NCBI GenBank assembly: GCA_026770585.1 | Contig: MU646331.1 | Location: 657,562-672,183 of the forward strand | DNA from: Baffinella frigidus | Taxonomy: Eukaryota; Cryptophyceae; Cryptomonadales; Baffinellaceae | Length of the DNA stretch: 14,622 nucleotides | Direction: 5' to 3' | Shown: positions 6,762-13,043 of the stretch, in pieces | How the letters are laid out: every line of letters begins with the position of its first letter | How positions within the stretch are numbered: position 1 is the first letter of the stretch | Translations under genes and position numbers: made by a program | Notes under the pieces: generated by a model | What the model was told of the DNA's origin: nothing | Databases searched by the model: none | The model's input: only the letters and a program-made list of their open reading frames with translations

Positions 6762-6941
6762 AAGTCCCGTTCCGCCTGCATACGCGGGAGGGATAGCGGT
6801 CATTTGACGCCCCAGGTTGCTTCTATCATTTTGTACTGCGAATCATCCATATTTGAAGAGAAAACGTTAGTTCTGTTCCGCCTGCACTAGCTCTGTCTCA
6901 GTCTATTTTGGCCCACCAATTTGGTGAGTTGAGGCGGGTTG

Positions 6942-7017
6942 ACATGGTGGGTGTGCGGTACGAATCCGTCAACAGTTGAGCCGTGAAGAGATCAAACGCA
7001 CCGCACACCCACCATGT
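6942..7017. repeat. Perfect 18-bp inverted repeat with 40-base loop
   Basis: Arms ACATGGTGGGTGTGCGGT (6942-6959) and its exact complement (7000-7017). The loop contains GAATCCGTCAAC, the dispersed motif of 577-692. It lacks the look of a transposon end; it may be a foldback duplication. Confidence 0.9.
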
Positions 7018-7180
7018 GTTTCGCGCCAGCGTTGAGCGGGGAGGGTGTTCAGATGTGAGGGCCAAACACTCAATCGATACTCAATTAGGACGCTTGAGCA
7101 CGTGGTCGACGTTTGCCATTGCTGGGGGGTGTCAGATCTGGAAACTGCCTTCCGCTGTCGAGCCAACTTGGCACAAGATT

Positions 7181-7357
7181 AAAAGCCAGGTCCAGAATCT
7201 CAACTCGGAACATACCAGAATCTGTCCACATAAAAGGCGTAAGACAGCATAATTGTATGCCTAAAATAGCATAAACACTCTTATCTTTTGCGTCGGACGC
7301 CTGAGATAGCGGGGCAGAATCTGCCTTGTTCCGAAATCAAATCTGGACCTGGCTTTT
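7181..7357. mobile_element. GGACC-family element, copy B (longest)
   Basis: Inverted ends of about 46 bp: AAAAGCCAGGTCCAGA at 7181-7196 and its complement at 7342-7357, then a variable 7-8 bp, then TCGGAACA and CAGAATCTG. The middle (TAAAATAGCATAAACAC, CCTGAGATAGCGGG) matches copy A. It is about 30 bp longer than copies A and D because of the extra outer ends, so it may be closer to the original element. Confidence 0.85.
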
Positions 7358-7489
7358 TCATTTCAAAAGACCAGTTTCTTAAGAATTCTGACAAAGTTTT
7401 CAAACCCTTTTAAATTGTGCCCCGTCCTGTCTCGACACCGGTGTGTTCAACGGACCTGAACCGGGAAGAATCTACGATAGTCAACCCCC

Positions 7490-7695
7490 CCACTCGAGGC
7501 TGGAAGAGGGAGTATTTTAAATGTGAGGTTGTTGAAATATGTACCAGTCACGGGCGGGCTTGGTCACGCAGCTGGGGGAATCCCCCTAGCTACGTGACCA
7601 AACGCCCCTATTTGTGTGAAATTTACTACATATTTTTTTCAGCACCTGTAAAAGAATTCCTATTTTAAAATAGTCACACTTCTAGCCTCGAGTGG
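7490..7695. mobile_element. CCAC-CGAG family element X, 206 bp
   Basis: Ends CCACTCGAGGCTGGAAG (7490-7506) and its near complement (7679-7695), with TATTTTAAA also mirrored. An inner hairpin (7556-7577 with 7583-7607) carries TTGGTCACG on both arms, and GTAGTAAATTTC lies nearby on the minus strand. The sequences 7462-7488 and 7701-7727 (GGGAAGA, GATAGTCAACCCCC) flank it as 27-bp direct repeats, far longer than a usual target duplication. Confidence 0.75.
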
Positions 7696-7731
7696 CCATA
7701 CGGGAAGATTCTGCGATAGTCAACCCCCATA

Positions 7732-7922
7732 CCACACGAGAATGCTAGAGGGGCCTACCTAAAACCAATGTGCTTTTAAAAGTGGGCATTTGTGTAGTAA
7801 ATTTCGTTGATTGGTCACGTTACTAGCCATATATTGGCCAGGCGCGAGGTTGGAACACCTTATCCTGGTACAAATATTTACAACCCCACATATAAATAGG
7901 ATCCTCCGGCATTCTCGAGTGG
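7732..7922. mobile_element. CCAC-CGAG family element Y1, 191 bp, TA-flanked
   Basis: Ends CCACACGAGAATGCTAG (7732) and CATTCTCGAGTGG (to 7922), about 22 bp of inverted similarity, between TA dinucleotides at 7730-7731 and 7923-7924. The interior has GTGTAGTAAATTTC, GATTGGTCACGTTA, CCATATATTGGCCAGGCGCG and GGTACAAATATTTACAACCC. A second copy at 11791-11980 is about 90 percent similar by eye. Confidence 0.9.
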
Positions 7923-8043
7923 TACCAACTTCAGGATCCGAAACGCCAGATTCGCGCCTTCGATCTACTCAAAAGTCGACGGTTTACACGGAGGTTGACT
8001 TTAGCAACATCTTCCCGCTAGCAGTGTACTTGCACGGGCACGA

Positions 8044-8074
8044 GAGTGAGAGTCAGAATGAGAGTGAGAGGGAC

Positions 8075-8114
<40 letters not shown>

Positions 8115-8213
8115 AGTGAGAGTGAGAGAGTGAGAGTGTGAGTGAGAGTGTGAGAGTGAGAGTGAGAGAGTGAGAGAGTGAGTGAGAGAGTGAGAGTGAG
8201 AGTGAGAGAGTGA

Positions 8214-8273
<60 letters not shown>
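8044..8273 (+). repeat. GTGAGA hexanucleotide microsatellite
   Basis: About 230 bp of GAGAGT units with occasional dropouts giving GAGAGAGT or GTGTGAGT. The strand is purine-rich with a T in each unit. Open frames over it (Val-Arg repeats on +, Ser/His/Leu/Thr repeats on -) are artefacts of the absence of stops in the unit. Confidence 0.97.
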
Positions 8274-8275
<2 letters not shown>

Positions 8276-8492
8276 CGCTGGTTCGGCATTATGTACAGCA
8301 ACGTCACCTCCCGCCTGAAAAAAAGACGTGGGTAGTAACTGATTTTAAAAATAGTCCTTCACTCAGCCTCGAGTGGAATGCACTCAGAGTTTGGGGTTTA
8401 GGCTTGATTACAGCGGCCTTCAACCAAGGTCAACAGAGGGGAGATACCATGAGCGGATTGTTTTCCTGGCGGTTTTGTGGCCTACACATTAA

Positions 8493-8652
8493 TAGGGTAA
8501 CGTCCTGAAAATGGTGTAGTTAGGCCTACGGCATTGCCTAGGACCTCCAACCGTAGGCCGACACTTTTTGGTCCTAGGATCCCTCGGCCTACGGTAGGAG
8601 GTCCTAGGCAATGCCGTATGCCTAACTTACCCATTTTCAGGACGTTAGCCTA
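8493..8652. mobile_element. 160-bp hairpin element, copy 2, TA-flanked
   Basis: Same 160-bp length, TAGGGTAACG start, CGTTAGCCTA end and internal words as copy 1 at 4611. Both begin after TTAA-like flanks and end before TGA. Individual changes between arms (GGTGTAGTTAGG against CCTAACTTACCC) show each arm decaying on its own. Confidence 0.9.
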
Positions 8653-8700
8653 TGAACATGAGAAAACCGCTCTACAACGTTCAGATAAGGGATGCGGTTT

Positions 8701-8762
8701 TATGATTTAGTGTTTAGGGTTTAGGGTTTAGTGTTTAGTGTTTAGTGTTTAGGGTTTAGGGT
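8701..8762 (+). repeat. Telomeric block with TTTAGTG variants
   Basis: Eight to nine heptamers: TTTAGTG alternates with TTTAGGG, in one phase and G-rich on +. Preceded by GATGCGG (8693-8699). Confidence 0.9.
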
Positions 8763-8821
8763 GTGTACCGTGGAGGCAGCCAGCTCCGCCATTTTTATCA
8801 CTGCTGGAATCCTGCGATGCG

Positions 8822-9030
8822 GTTTGAGGTTTGGGGTTTAGGGTTTAGGGTTTAGGGTTTGGGGTTTGGGGTTCATGGTTTATTGTTTATGGTGTATTGT
8901 TTATGGTTCATTGTTTATTGTTTATGGTTTATGGTGTATGGTGTATGGTGTATGGTTTATGGTGTATGGTGTATGGTGTATGGTGTATGGTTTATGGTTT
9001 ATGGTTTATGGTTGAGGGTGCAGGGTTTCG
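8822..9030 (+). repeat. Telomere-derived TTTATGG/TGTATGG heptamer array
   Basis: Starts with TTTAGGG/TTTGGGG units, changes at 8872 to TTTATTG, TTTATGG and TGTATGG units, and ends with GGTGCAGGG. The seven-base period is kept throughout. Preceded by GATGCGG (8817-8823). The frame reading MVYGVW is a translation of the heptamer and not a gene. Confidence 0.9.
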
Positions 9031-9075
9031 GGCGCGCACGCTGCGGCGATCTTATGCGTGCCCCTTCCGATGCGG

Positions 9076-9137
9076 CTAAACCATAAACCCTAACCCTTCA
9101 CCCCTCACCCCTCAACACCAAACCCTAAACCCCAACA
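9076..9137 (-). repeat. C-rich (inverted) telomeric block
   Basis: AACCATAAACCCTAACCC followed by CACCCCTCACCCC and CAAACCCTAAACCCC: eight to nine heptamers with G-rich strand on minus, the only block of this polarity. It starts right after GATGCGG (9069-9075) and faces the array at 8822-9030 across about 45-60 bp of GC-rich DNA. Confidence 0.9.
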
Positions 9138-9198
9138 CGGCGTATCTCCCTAGAGCTTTGCATGAAATAGAGTACTCTACGCAATGCCGAAAGAGGGG

Positions 9199-9411
9199 TT
9201 AGGGCGCACACAGGGTGGACTTCTTACGCTTGTCTTTTCCGACGAGGCCCTTGGCCCTCCAGCTTGGCTCGCGGACTATCCACAAGTTGACACGATGGGT
9301 TCGCGGTGCAAATCCGTCAACTTTGGCGCTGGAAACGCACGGTGTGGAGTTGTTGCGCTTGTCCTTTCCAATGAAACCCTTGGCCCGCAGGAAGGCCTCC
9401 TGACACCTCTG
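9199..9411 (-). pseudogene. ITEGY-family fragment, two in-frame units (P2 and P1)
   Basis: Open minus frame of 70 codons from just after an internal TAG (9414-9412) to a TAA at 9201-9199, without ATG. Unit P2 reads QEAFLRAKGFIGKDKRNNST; unit P1 reads WRAKGLVGKDKRKKSTLCAP and then stops. The GKDKR cores are 129 bp apart, exactly 43 codons, so the tandem copy is in frame. Upstream of the TAG, P2 still reads EGY in phase, so the TAG looks like a disabling change. The region is Lys/Arg-rich, with no membrane segment. The product is not recognised. Matching copies lie at 9469-9693 and at 9783, 10046 and 10185. Confidence 0.6.
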
Positions 9412-9468
9412 CTAGTATCCCTCGTGTAACCCTCGGGGGCTTGGAGCCATTTCTGTGCTTAACTCGAT

Positions 9469-9693
9469 TCAAAATACCCTTAAATAAAGGTCTAAAATAT
9501 CTTGGTTTGTACCGGAAAACTCTTTAGATAGACGCCTGGCGGAATGGAATTTAGTATGGGTTGGGACGCACGGGGTGGTGTTTCTGCGCTTGTCCTTTCC
9601 GATCAAGGCCTTGGCCCGCAGGAATGCCTCGTGGTACCTCTCCATGTACCCCTCCGTGATCTGGAGTGCGAGACCACAGGTTAGACCGCAGTG
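9469..9693 (-). pseudogene. ITEGY-family fragment P3, 74 open codons
   Basis: Open from 9693 to a TGA at 9471-9469. It reads LQITEGYMERYHEAFLRAKA, then LIGKDKRRNTTPCVP, then about 34 residues not shared with P1 or P2. The only ATG is inside the conserved core, so the real start or exon boundary is upstream; the shared CTCCAG before ATCACGGAG, also in P4, would suit a 3' splice site. Compared with P2, P4 and P5, most differences fall at third codon positions. Likely an exon relic of an unrecognised gene. Confidence 0.6.
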
Positions 9694-10036
9694 TTAGACC
9701 ACATGTTAGAACACAGGTTAGACCACATTGTTAGACCACAGTGTTAGACCACATTGTTAGACCACATTGTTAGACCACAGTGCTAGGTCACAGTGTTAGA
9801 CCAGACGTTGGCCCGCAGGAAGGCCTCTTGGTACCTCTCCGTGTACCCATCGGTGATCTGGAGTGTGACACCACAGGTTAGACCACAGTGTGTTAGACCA
9901 CAGTGCTAGACCACAGTGCTAGACCACATTGTGTTAGACCACAGTGTTCGACCACAGTGCTAGACCACATTGTGTTAGACCACATTGTTAGACCACGGTG
10001 CTAGAACACAGTATTAGACCACAGTGTTAGACCACA
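9674..10036. repeat. 13-bp minisatellite TTAGACCACAGTG
   Basis: Two blocks (9674-9797 and 9868-10036) of TTAGACCACAGTG / TTAGACCACATTG with 12- to 15-bp variants, some CTAGACC, about 25 units in all. The ITEGY fragment P4 separates the blocks. The 5' edge of both P3 and P4 (minus sense) runs directly into the first minisatellite unit. Single units also occur at 10298 and 10716. Confidence 0.95.
9783..9876 (-). pseudogene. ITEGY-family fragment P4
   Basis: Reads TLQITDGYTERYQEAFLRAN, then VWSNTVT and a TAG at 9785-9783 where the frame enters minisatellite units. The 3' half of the family (GKDKR) is missing. Differences from P3 and P5 in the conserved core are mainly third-position changes. 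Confidence 0.6.
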
Positions 10037-10265
10037 TGGCGAGGCGCCCTTGCGGACAACTCTTCCGACGAAGCCCTTCCACGCCAGATTGCAGGTGGGG
10101 GTTAATTTTTTTTAACCGCGTCTGCAAGCGGTTGTTGACTTTTGAAAACCACTGCCTCAGGAGGAATTGACTTTTGGCGTCCCCTTCCAAGGCTCTGGCG
10201 TGGTTGGCCCGCAGGAACGCGTCGTGGTACCTCTCCGTGTACCCCTCCGTGATCTCTTTCAGAGC
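10014..10265 (-). pseudogene. ITEGY-family fragment P5, 83 open codons
   Basis: Open from after a TAA (10268-10266) to a TAA at 10016-10014, with no ATG before the last residues. It reads ALKEITEGYTERYHDAFLRA, then NHARALEGDAKSQFLLRQWF, then basic sequence. The KSQFLLRQWF part is the dispersed repeat also seen inverted at 1221-1277. Near 10046-10092 a shifted frame gives LAWKGFVGRVVRKG, a decayed relative of the RAKGFVGKDKRK segment, so a frameshift or intron loss separates the two parts. This is the best-preserved member for the first half of the domain. Confidence 0.6.
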
Positions 10266-10384
10266 TTAGGGTTGAGGGTTGGGGGTTTAGGGCTGAGATT
10301 AGACCACATGCCGTTTGTTTGACAAATAAAGACCATCCACTCAAAGCCTGGTACTACTTTAGACGTGATGGGGGGCACTCAAAA

Positions 10385-10439
10385 GCCCTTACGGCAGTTG
10401 CCGTAAGGGCAGAATGTACGGAAATCCGTACATTCCGCC
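10385..10439. repeat. Two adjacent short hairpins
   Basis: First stem: GCCCTTACGGCA (10385-10396) with its exact complement (10399-10410). Second stem: GAATGTACGGA (10412-10422) with its exact complement (10425-10435), extendable to 15 bp with one mismatch. The GTACGGA...TCCGTAC word reappears in the 20-bp palindrome at 14148-14189. They resemble bacterial terminators by eye, but there is no T run and the context is eukaryotic. Confidence 0.85.
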
Positions 10440-10498
10440 AAAATTTAAGTCAAGGCTACAGATGAGTTAGCTTTTGCAATTGCCTCCCCTCAGGTCTA

Positions 10499-10700
10499 GA
10501 GGAGCCTCTCCGTGTACCCCTCGGAAGTTGGCGACGGGAAACAAATCAAAATCGAGAAATTGGAGCCATTTTGTCAACTTTTGAAAAAAAAGTACCATGG
10601 ATTTCTCAAAAGTGGCCAAAATGGCTCCAATTTCCCCATTCCCCCATCTTTCGGTGGCCAACTTCTCTGCACAGCGCTCTACCCCTCGGTGATGTGGTGT
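10499..10700 (-). pseudogene. ITEGY-family remnants split by an inverted-repeat insertion
   Basis: At 10500-10528 the minus strand reads SEGYTERLL and a stop; at 10676-10700 it reads HITEG and a stop. Together they are pieces of the same conserved core, with the word TACCCCTCGG (+ sense) present on both sides of the inserted segment 10528-10661. Too short for functional claims. Confidence 0.45.
10528..10661. mobile_element. Inverted-repeat insertion, about 134 bp
   Basis: Inner arms 10556-10588 and 10602-10634 (33 nt, three mismatches; GAAATTGGAGCCATTTTG) and weaker outer similarity from GTTGGCGAC to GGTGGCCAAC. It interrupts an ITEGY remnant, with TACCCCTCGG repeated at both edges. The ATTGGAGCC word is shared with the array at 13719-13815. 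Confidence 0.55.
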
Positions 10701-10897
10701 GGGGCTGAGCTTAGACCGCGTCGCGCAACCTTCACAAACAAAGACCATCCGTGAAGTGATTGCTTCACGAGCAAAGACTATCCGTAAAATAATTGGCATT
10801 GCCACAAAAGAATGCACTCAAATGTTTCCCCGGATCAAAACAGGTTACTTACAGACAGCGCTTCTTCTTCTTCTCTCTCCTTCTCACGCAAGTCTCA
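10701..10897. other. No gene seen
   Basis: Holds one minisatellite-like TTAGACCGC (10715), a small GTGAAGTGATTGCTTCAC palindrome (10751-10768) and a CTT-rich stretch (10860-10880) just before the telomeric block. Confidence 0.5.
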
Positions 10898-11198
10898 GGG
10901 GTTAGGGTTTTATAGTGTCGGGTTTAAGCTTTAGGGTTTAGGGTTTAGAGTTTAGGGTTTAGGGTTTAGGGTTTTAGGGTTTAGGGTTTAGGGTTTAGGG
11001 TTTAAGGTTTAGGGTTAGGGTTTTGGGTTTGAGGTCTATGGTTTAGGGCTTAGGGTTTAGGGTTTAGGGTTCAGGGTTTAGGGGTTTAGGTTTAGGATTT
11101 AGGATTTAGGGTTTAGGGTTTAGAGCTCAGCGTTTAGGGTTTAGGGTTCAGGGTCCAGGGTCCAGGGTTCAGGGTTTAGGGTTTAGGCGTTTAGGGTT
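10898..11198 (+). repeat. Longest interstitial telomeric block
   Basis: About forty heptamers, mostly TTTAGGG with TTCAGGG, TTTAGAG and CCAGGG variants and several one-base slips (TTTTAGGG, TTAGGG), G-rich strand on +. Slips and substitutions increase toward the right edge. Confidence 0.97.
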
Positions 11199-11513
11199 GA
11201 GGGTTGCAATGACGCCGGCGCGATGATCCATGTTGTGGTGAGCGGGACCAAATCGAGGATGTAGCTGACTGCCATTCCCCGCCTGGAGCGGGTCAAAATC
11301 GATCCGAACGGCTGAAAGACTGCCAACAACTAAAACCGAGATGTGGTCCACTTCGGAGCTTGTTCGCGGAAGGGGTGTAGGGTTTGGGCGTTACGATGAC
11401 GTCTGCGCGTTGGTCCGTGTTGTAGTACGACACGGACGCAGGCGATGGCGCTGGCACGTGCGCCTGCGTCAAGGGCAAATTCATGGTCACCACGCAGGGC
11501 TGGAGGGGGGGGT
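11199..11513 (+). repeat. Two decayed copies of a start-like module
   Basis: ATGACGCCGGCGCGATG (11209) and ATGACGTCTGCGCGTTGG (11394) both follow telomere-like GGGTTGAGGG/GGGTGTAGGG and match the ATGGCGTCGGCGAGTTGG start at 11988, followed by a TCCRTGTTGT segment. The first copy stops after five codons, the second after nine. They look like broken relatives of the 11988 frame. An inverted ACGCAGGCG/CGCCTGCGT pair (11433-11468) also lies here. Confidence 0.5.
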
Positions 11514-11609
11514 ATTCAAAAGTCATTTTTTGATGGGAAATTTTTCTCAAAAGTCATTTTTTGGCACAAAACGGCTCCAAATACAGGCAAACGGCTCCAA
11601 GTACAGGCA
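11514..11609 (+). repeat. Short tandem duplications
   Basis: CAAAAGTCATTTTTTG occurs at 11517 and 11549; ACGGCTCCAAATACAGGCA and ACGGCTCCAAGTACAGGCA follow one another at 11570-11608. The CGGCTCCAA word is the complement of the TTGGAGCCG motif in the 13.7-kb array. Confidence 0.85.
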
Positions 11610-11696
11610 GGAACACCCCACCCAAGGGCCTGGAGTGGATTGTCGAAAAAAGAACGTGCCCCACAGGCGCATGTGCCAGAGCCTGTGAAGCACAGC

Positions 11697-11767
11697 ACTG
11701 CGTTCGAACGCTTGCATCATCGCAACGCTTGATTGTATTGTTAGAACGCTTACCTGTACTGATAGAA
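11697..11767 (+). repeat. Degenerate TTGTTAGAACGCTT repeat
   Basis: Units around ACGCTTGATTGTATTGTTAG match 12164-12232. Both lie about 50-100 bp downstream of a shared GTCGAAAAAAGAAYGT segment (11641 and 12066), so the regions 11394-11767 and 11988-12232 are diverged duplicates. Confidence 0.65.
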
Positions 11768-11790
11768 TGATGTAAAGTCGTCGCGCTGCC

Positions 11791-11980
11791 CCACACGAGA
11801 ATGCTAGTGGGGCCTATCTAAAACCGATGTGCTTTTAAAGTGGGCATCTGTGTAGTAACTTGCGTTCATTGGTCACGTAAGTAGCCATATATTGGCCAGG
11901 CGCGAGGTTGGAACGTCCTATCCTGGTACAAATATTTACAACCCCACATGTACATATAATCCTCCAGCATTCTCGAGTGG
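11791..11980. mobile_element. CCAC-CGAG family element Y2, 190 bp
   Basis: Same ends and interior order as Y1 (7732-7922): CCACACGAGAATGCTAG, TGTGTAGTAA, ATTGGTCACGTAAGTAG, CCATATATTGGCCAGGCGCG, GGTACAAATATTTACAACCC, CATTCTCGAGTGG. No TA duplication here. It lies immediately upstream of the ATG at 11988, so any transcript of that frame would start in or pass the element. Confidence 0.9.
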
Positions 11981-11987
11981 AGTCACA

Positions 11988-12326
11988 ATGGCGTCGGCGA
12001 GTTGGTCGGTGTTGTGGTGCTCTCGCGCCGGCAAATGCGCCTATGGTCAAATCGATCCTCAAATTGTCGAAAAAAGAATGTTCGATGGCTTAGGCCTGCG
12101 ATCAAGGCCAGATTCAGTCAACTTCCGCGATCAAGAAAAGCCTGCGGCGCACATCTCTGCGTCAGCACGCTCAATTTTATTGTTAGCACGCGTAATGGTA
12201 TTGTTAGCACGCTTGATTGTGGTATCGGAACGTCGACCGGCTGGTTGGAGTTGGGTTGCAGTTGGGTTTGAAGGCGTTGTCTATCTCTACCTGAGTTTTA
12301 TTCTGCCTCGTCCTTCAACGTATTGA
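11988..12326 (+). CDS. Hypothetical 112-residue frame with hydrophobic segments
   Basis: From ATG 11988 to TGA 12324-12326; the frame remains open upstream to 11892, but that part is element Y2, so 11988 is preferred, also because two diverged copies (11209, 11394) begin at the same ATG. It begins MASASWSVLWCSRAGKCAYG. Residues around 62-82 (ARSILLLARVMVLLARLIVV) and 91-107 (WVAVGFEGVVYLYLSFI) are hydrophobic enough for membrane helices, though the first comes from a DNA repeat. No known family is recognised. The two sister copies are stopped early, so this may also be a relic. Confidence 0.3.
   Translation: MASASWSVLWCSRAGKCAYGQIDPQIVEKRMFDGLGLRSRPDSVNFRDQEKPAAHISASARSILLLARVMVLLARLIVVSERRPAGWSWVAVGFEGVVYLYLSFILPRPSTY
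12164..12232 (+). repeat. Degenerate TTGTTAGCACGC repeat
   Basis: ATTTTATTGTTAGCACGC, GTAATGGTATTGTTAGCACGC-like units of about 22-24 bp, related to 11697-11767. It encodes the first hydrophobic stretch of the 11988 frame. Confidence 0.75.
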
Positions 12327-12609
12327 GAGCCAGTATAAAACCCAGGCAGAGCTAGGTTGCAGGACTCTGGCTCTGGAGAATGCGCCTGTCGAACACATCA
12401 CTAGGTTACAACGCATCGCTGAGAAACAACCCATCACTGAGCGATGGAATCCATCACTCGAGCACACCGTGCTTAATTGCATTGCAACGGTGCAAAAGTG
12501 TGTGCCTGATAAGACCTGGCCACGGGTCTTAAATCCTGGGGACCTTTTCGCCTCCGAGCGCGGTATTGGACTCCGGCACCCACCACGGCTACCCAAGCAC
12601 CCTTTTTAA
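12295..12609 (+). pseudogene. 104-codon open frame without ATG, protein-like
   Basis: Opens after a TGA at 12292-12294 and ends with TAA at 12607-12609; no ATG occurs in frame. The translation is varied and protein-like: LQRIESQYKTQAELGCRTLA near the start, RIAEKQPITERWNPSLEHTV in the middle, CVPDKTWPRVLNPGDLFASE toward the end. It overlaps the end of the 11988 frame by 32 bp in the +1 frame, so an intron, a frameshift or coincidence could link them. The final codons (HPF, stop) come from the end of the inserted element at 12598-12688, so the natural C-terminus is lost. The family is not recognised, and no second copy is available for a codon test. Confidence 0.35.
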
Positions 12610-12688
12610 ATGTCGACTGTAGGCGCTTTGTATGTAAATTACTACACACTACCTCACTTGTACAGCTCCCCGGGTTTTAAAAAGGGTG
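12598..12688. mobile_element. Small element with CACCCTTTTTAAA ends
   Basis: CACCCTTTTTAAA at 12598-12610 is mirrored by TTTAAAAAGGGTG at 12676-12688. The interior AAATGTCGACTGTAGGCG and AAATTACTACAC resembles the inner arm of the 13484-13663 element. It ends the reading frames on both sides, the + frame from the left and the - frame from the right. Confidence 0.55.
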
Positions 12689-12832
12689 TTTAGTCCGCCT
12701 CATGTGGTACCTCATCGACCTCGTGGGCAGCGCATCCAAATCCGCCTGTGCCAGCGGCTTCGCCTCCGCCTTAAAGCCATTATCATCTTTTTGATGCGGT
12801 GAACAGGAGAAATTACTACGGCATAGGTAATG
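12677..12832 (-). pseudogene. ADLDAL-family copy f, frameshifted
   Basis: Open minus frame of 51 codons without a usable start: NFSCSPHQKDDNGFKAEAKP, then LAQADLDAL. A 10-bp deletion relative to copy e removes the SWW codons and shifts the frame, after which it runs into the small element at 12598-12688 and stops. Before the deletion, differences from copy e are few and largely synonymous. Confidence 0.65.
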
Positions 12833-13021
12833 TTACTTAGGGCTACTAATTAAATCAAATACCCCCTCCCAACAGCCTTGGGTGGGTACCTCATCAACCT
12901 CGTGGGCCCACCACGACAGAGCGTCCAAATCCGCCTGTGTCAGCGGCTTCGCCTCCGCCTTACAGCCATCATCATCTTTTTGATACGGTGAATAGGAGAA
13001 ATTACTATGCAATAGGTAATT
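12833..13021 (-). pseudogene. ADLDAL-family copy e, 62 open codons
   Basis: Open between TAA codons at 13024-13022 and 12835-12833. It reads NFSYSPYQKDDDGCKAEAKP, then LTQADLDALSWWAHEVDEVP, then TQGCWEGVFDLISSPK and stop. No ATG, so it would be an internal or terminal exon. The acidic tract of copy d is here reduced to KDDDG. The codons of AKPL to VDEV differ from copy d at eight positions, seven of them synonymous: strong evidence that this is coding sequence. Soluble, no known motif; product not recognised. Confidence 0.7.
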
Positions 13022-13043
13022 TTACTTGGGACTCCTAATTAAA

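Noticed and set aside
6957-6967. GGTACGAATCC as a tRNA B box
   Set aside because: No A box, acceptor stem or cloverleaf could be fitted around it or its copies at 577-692 and 9304.
8053-8307. Open frames encoding Val-Arg or Ser-His/Leu-Thr repeats
   Set aside because: They are translations of the GAGAGT microsatellite; every frame is open because the unit lacks stops.
8859-9086. Open frames rich in MVYGVW
   Set aside because: Direct translation of the TTTATGG/TGTATGG heptamer array, with three-unit periodicity and no other coding sign.
10385-10410. Rho-independent terminator
   Set aside because: Good stem but no following T tract, a two-base loop, and a eukaryotic context.
12315-12596. 93-residue minus-strand frame
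   Set aside because: It lies opposite the + frame 12295-12609, whose translation is more protein-like; the minus translation has a skewed composition and no support.
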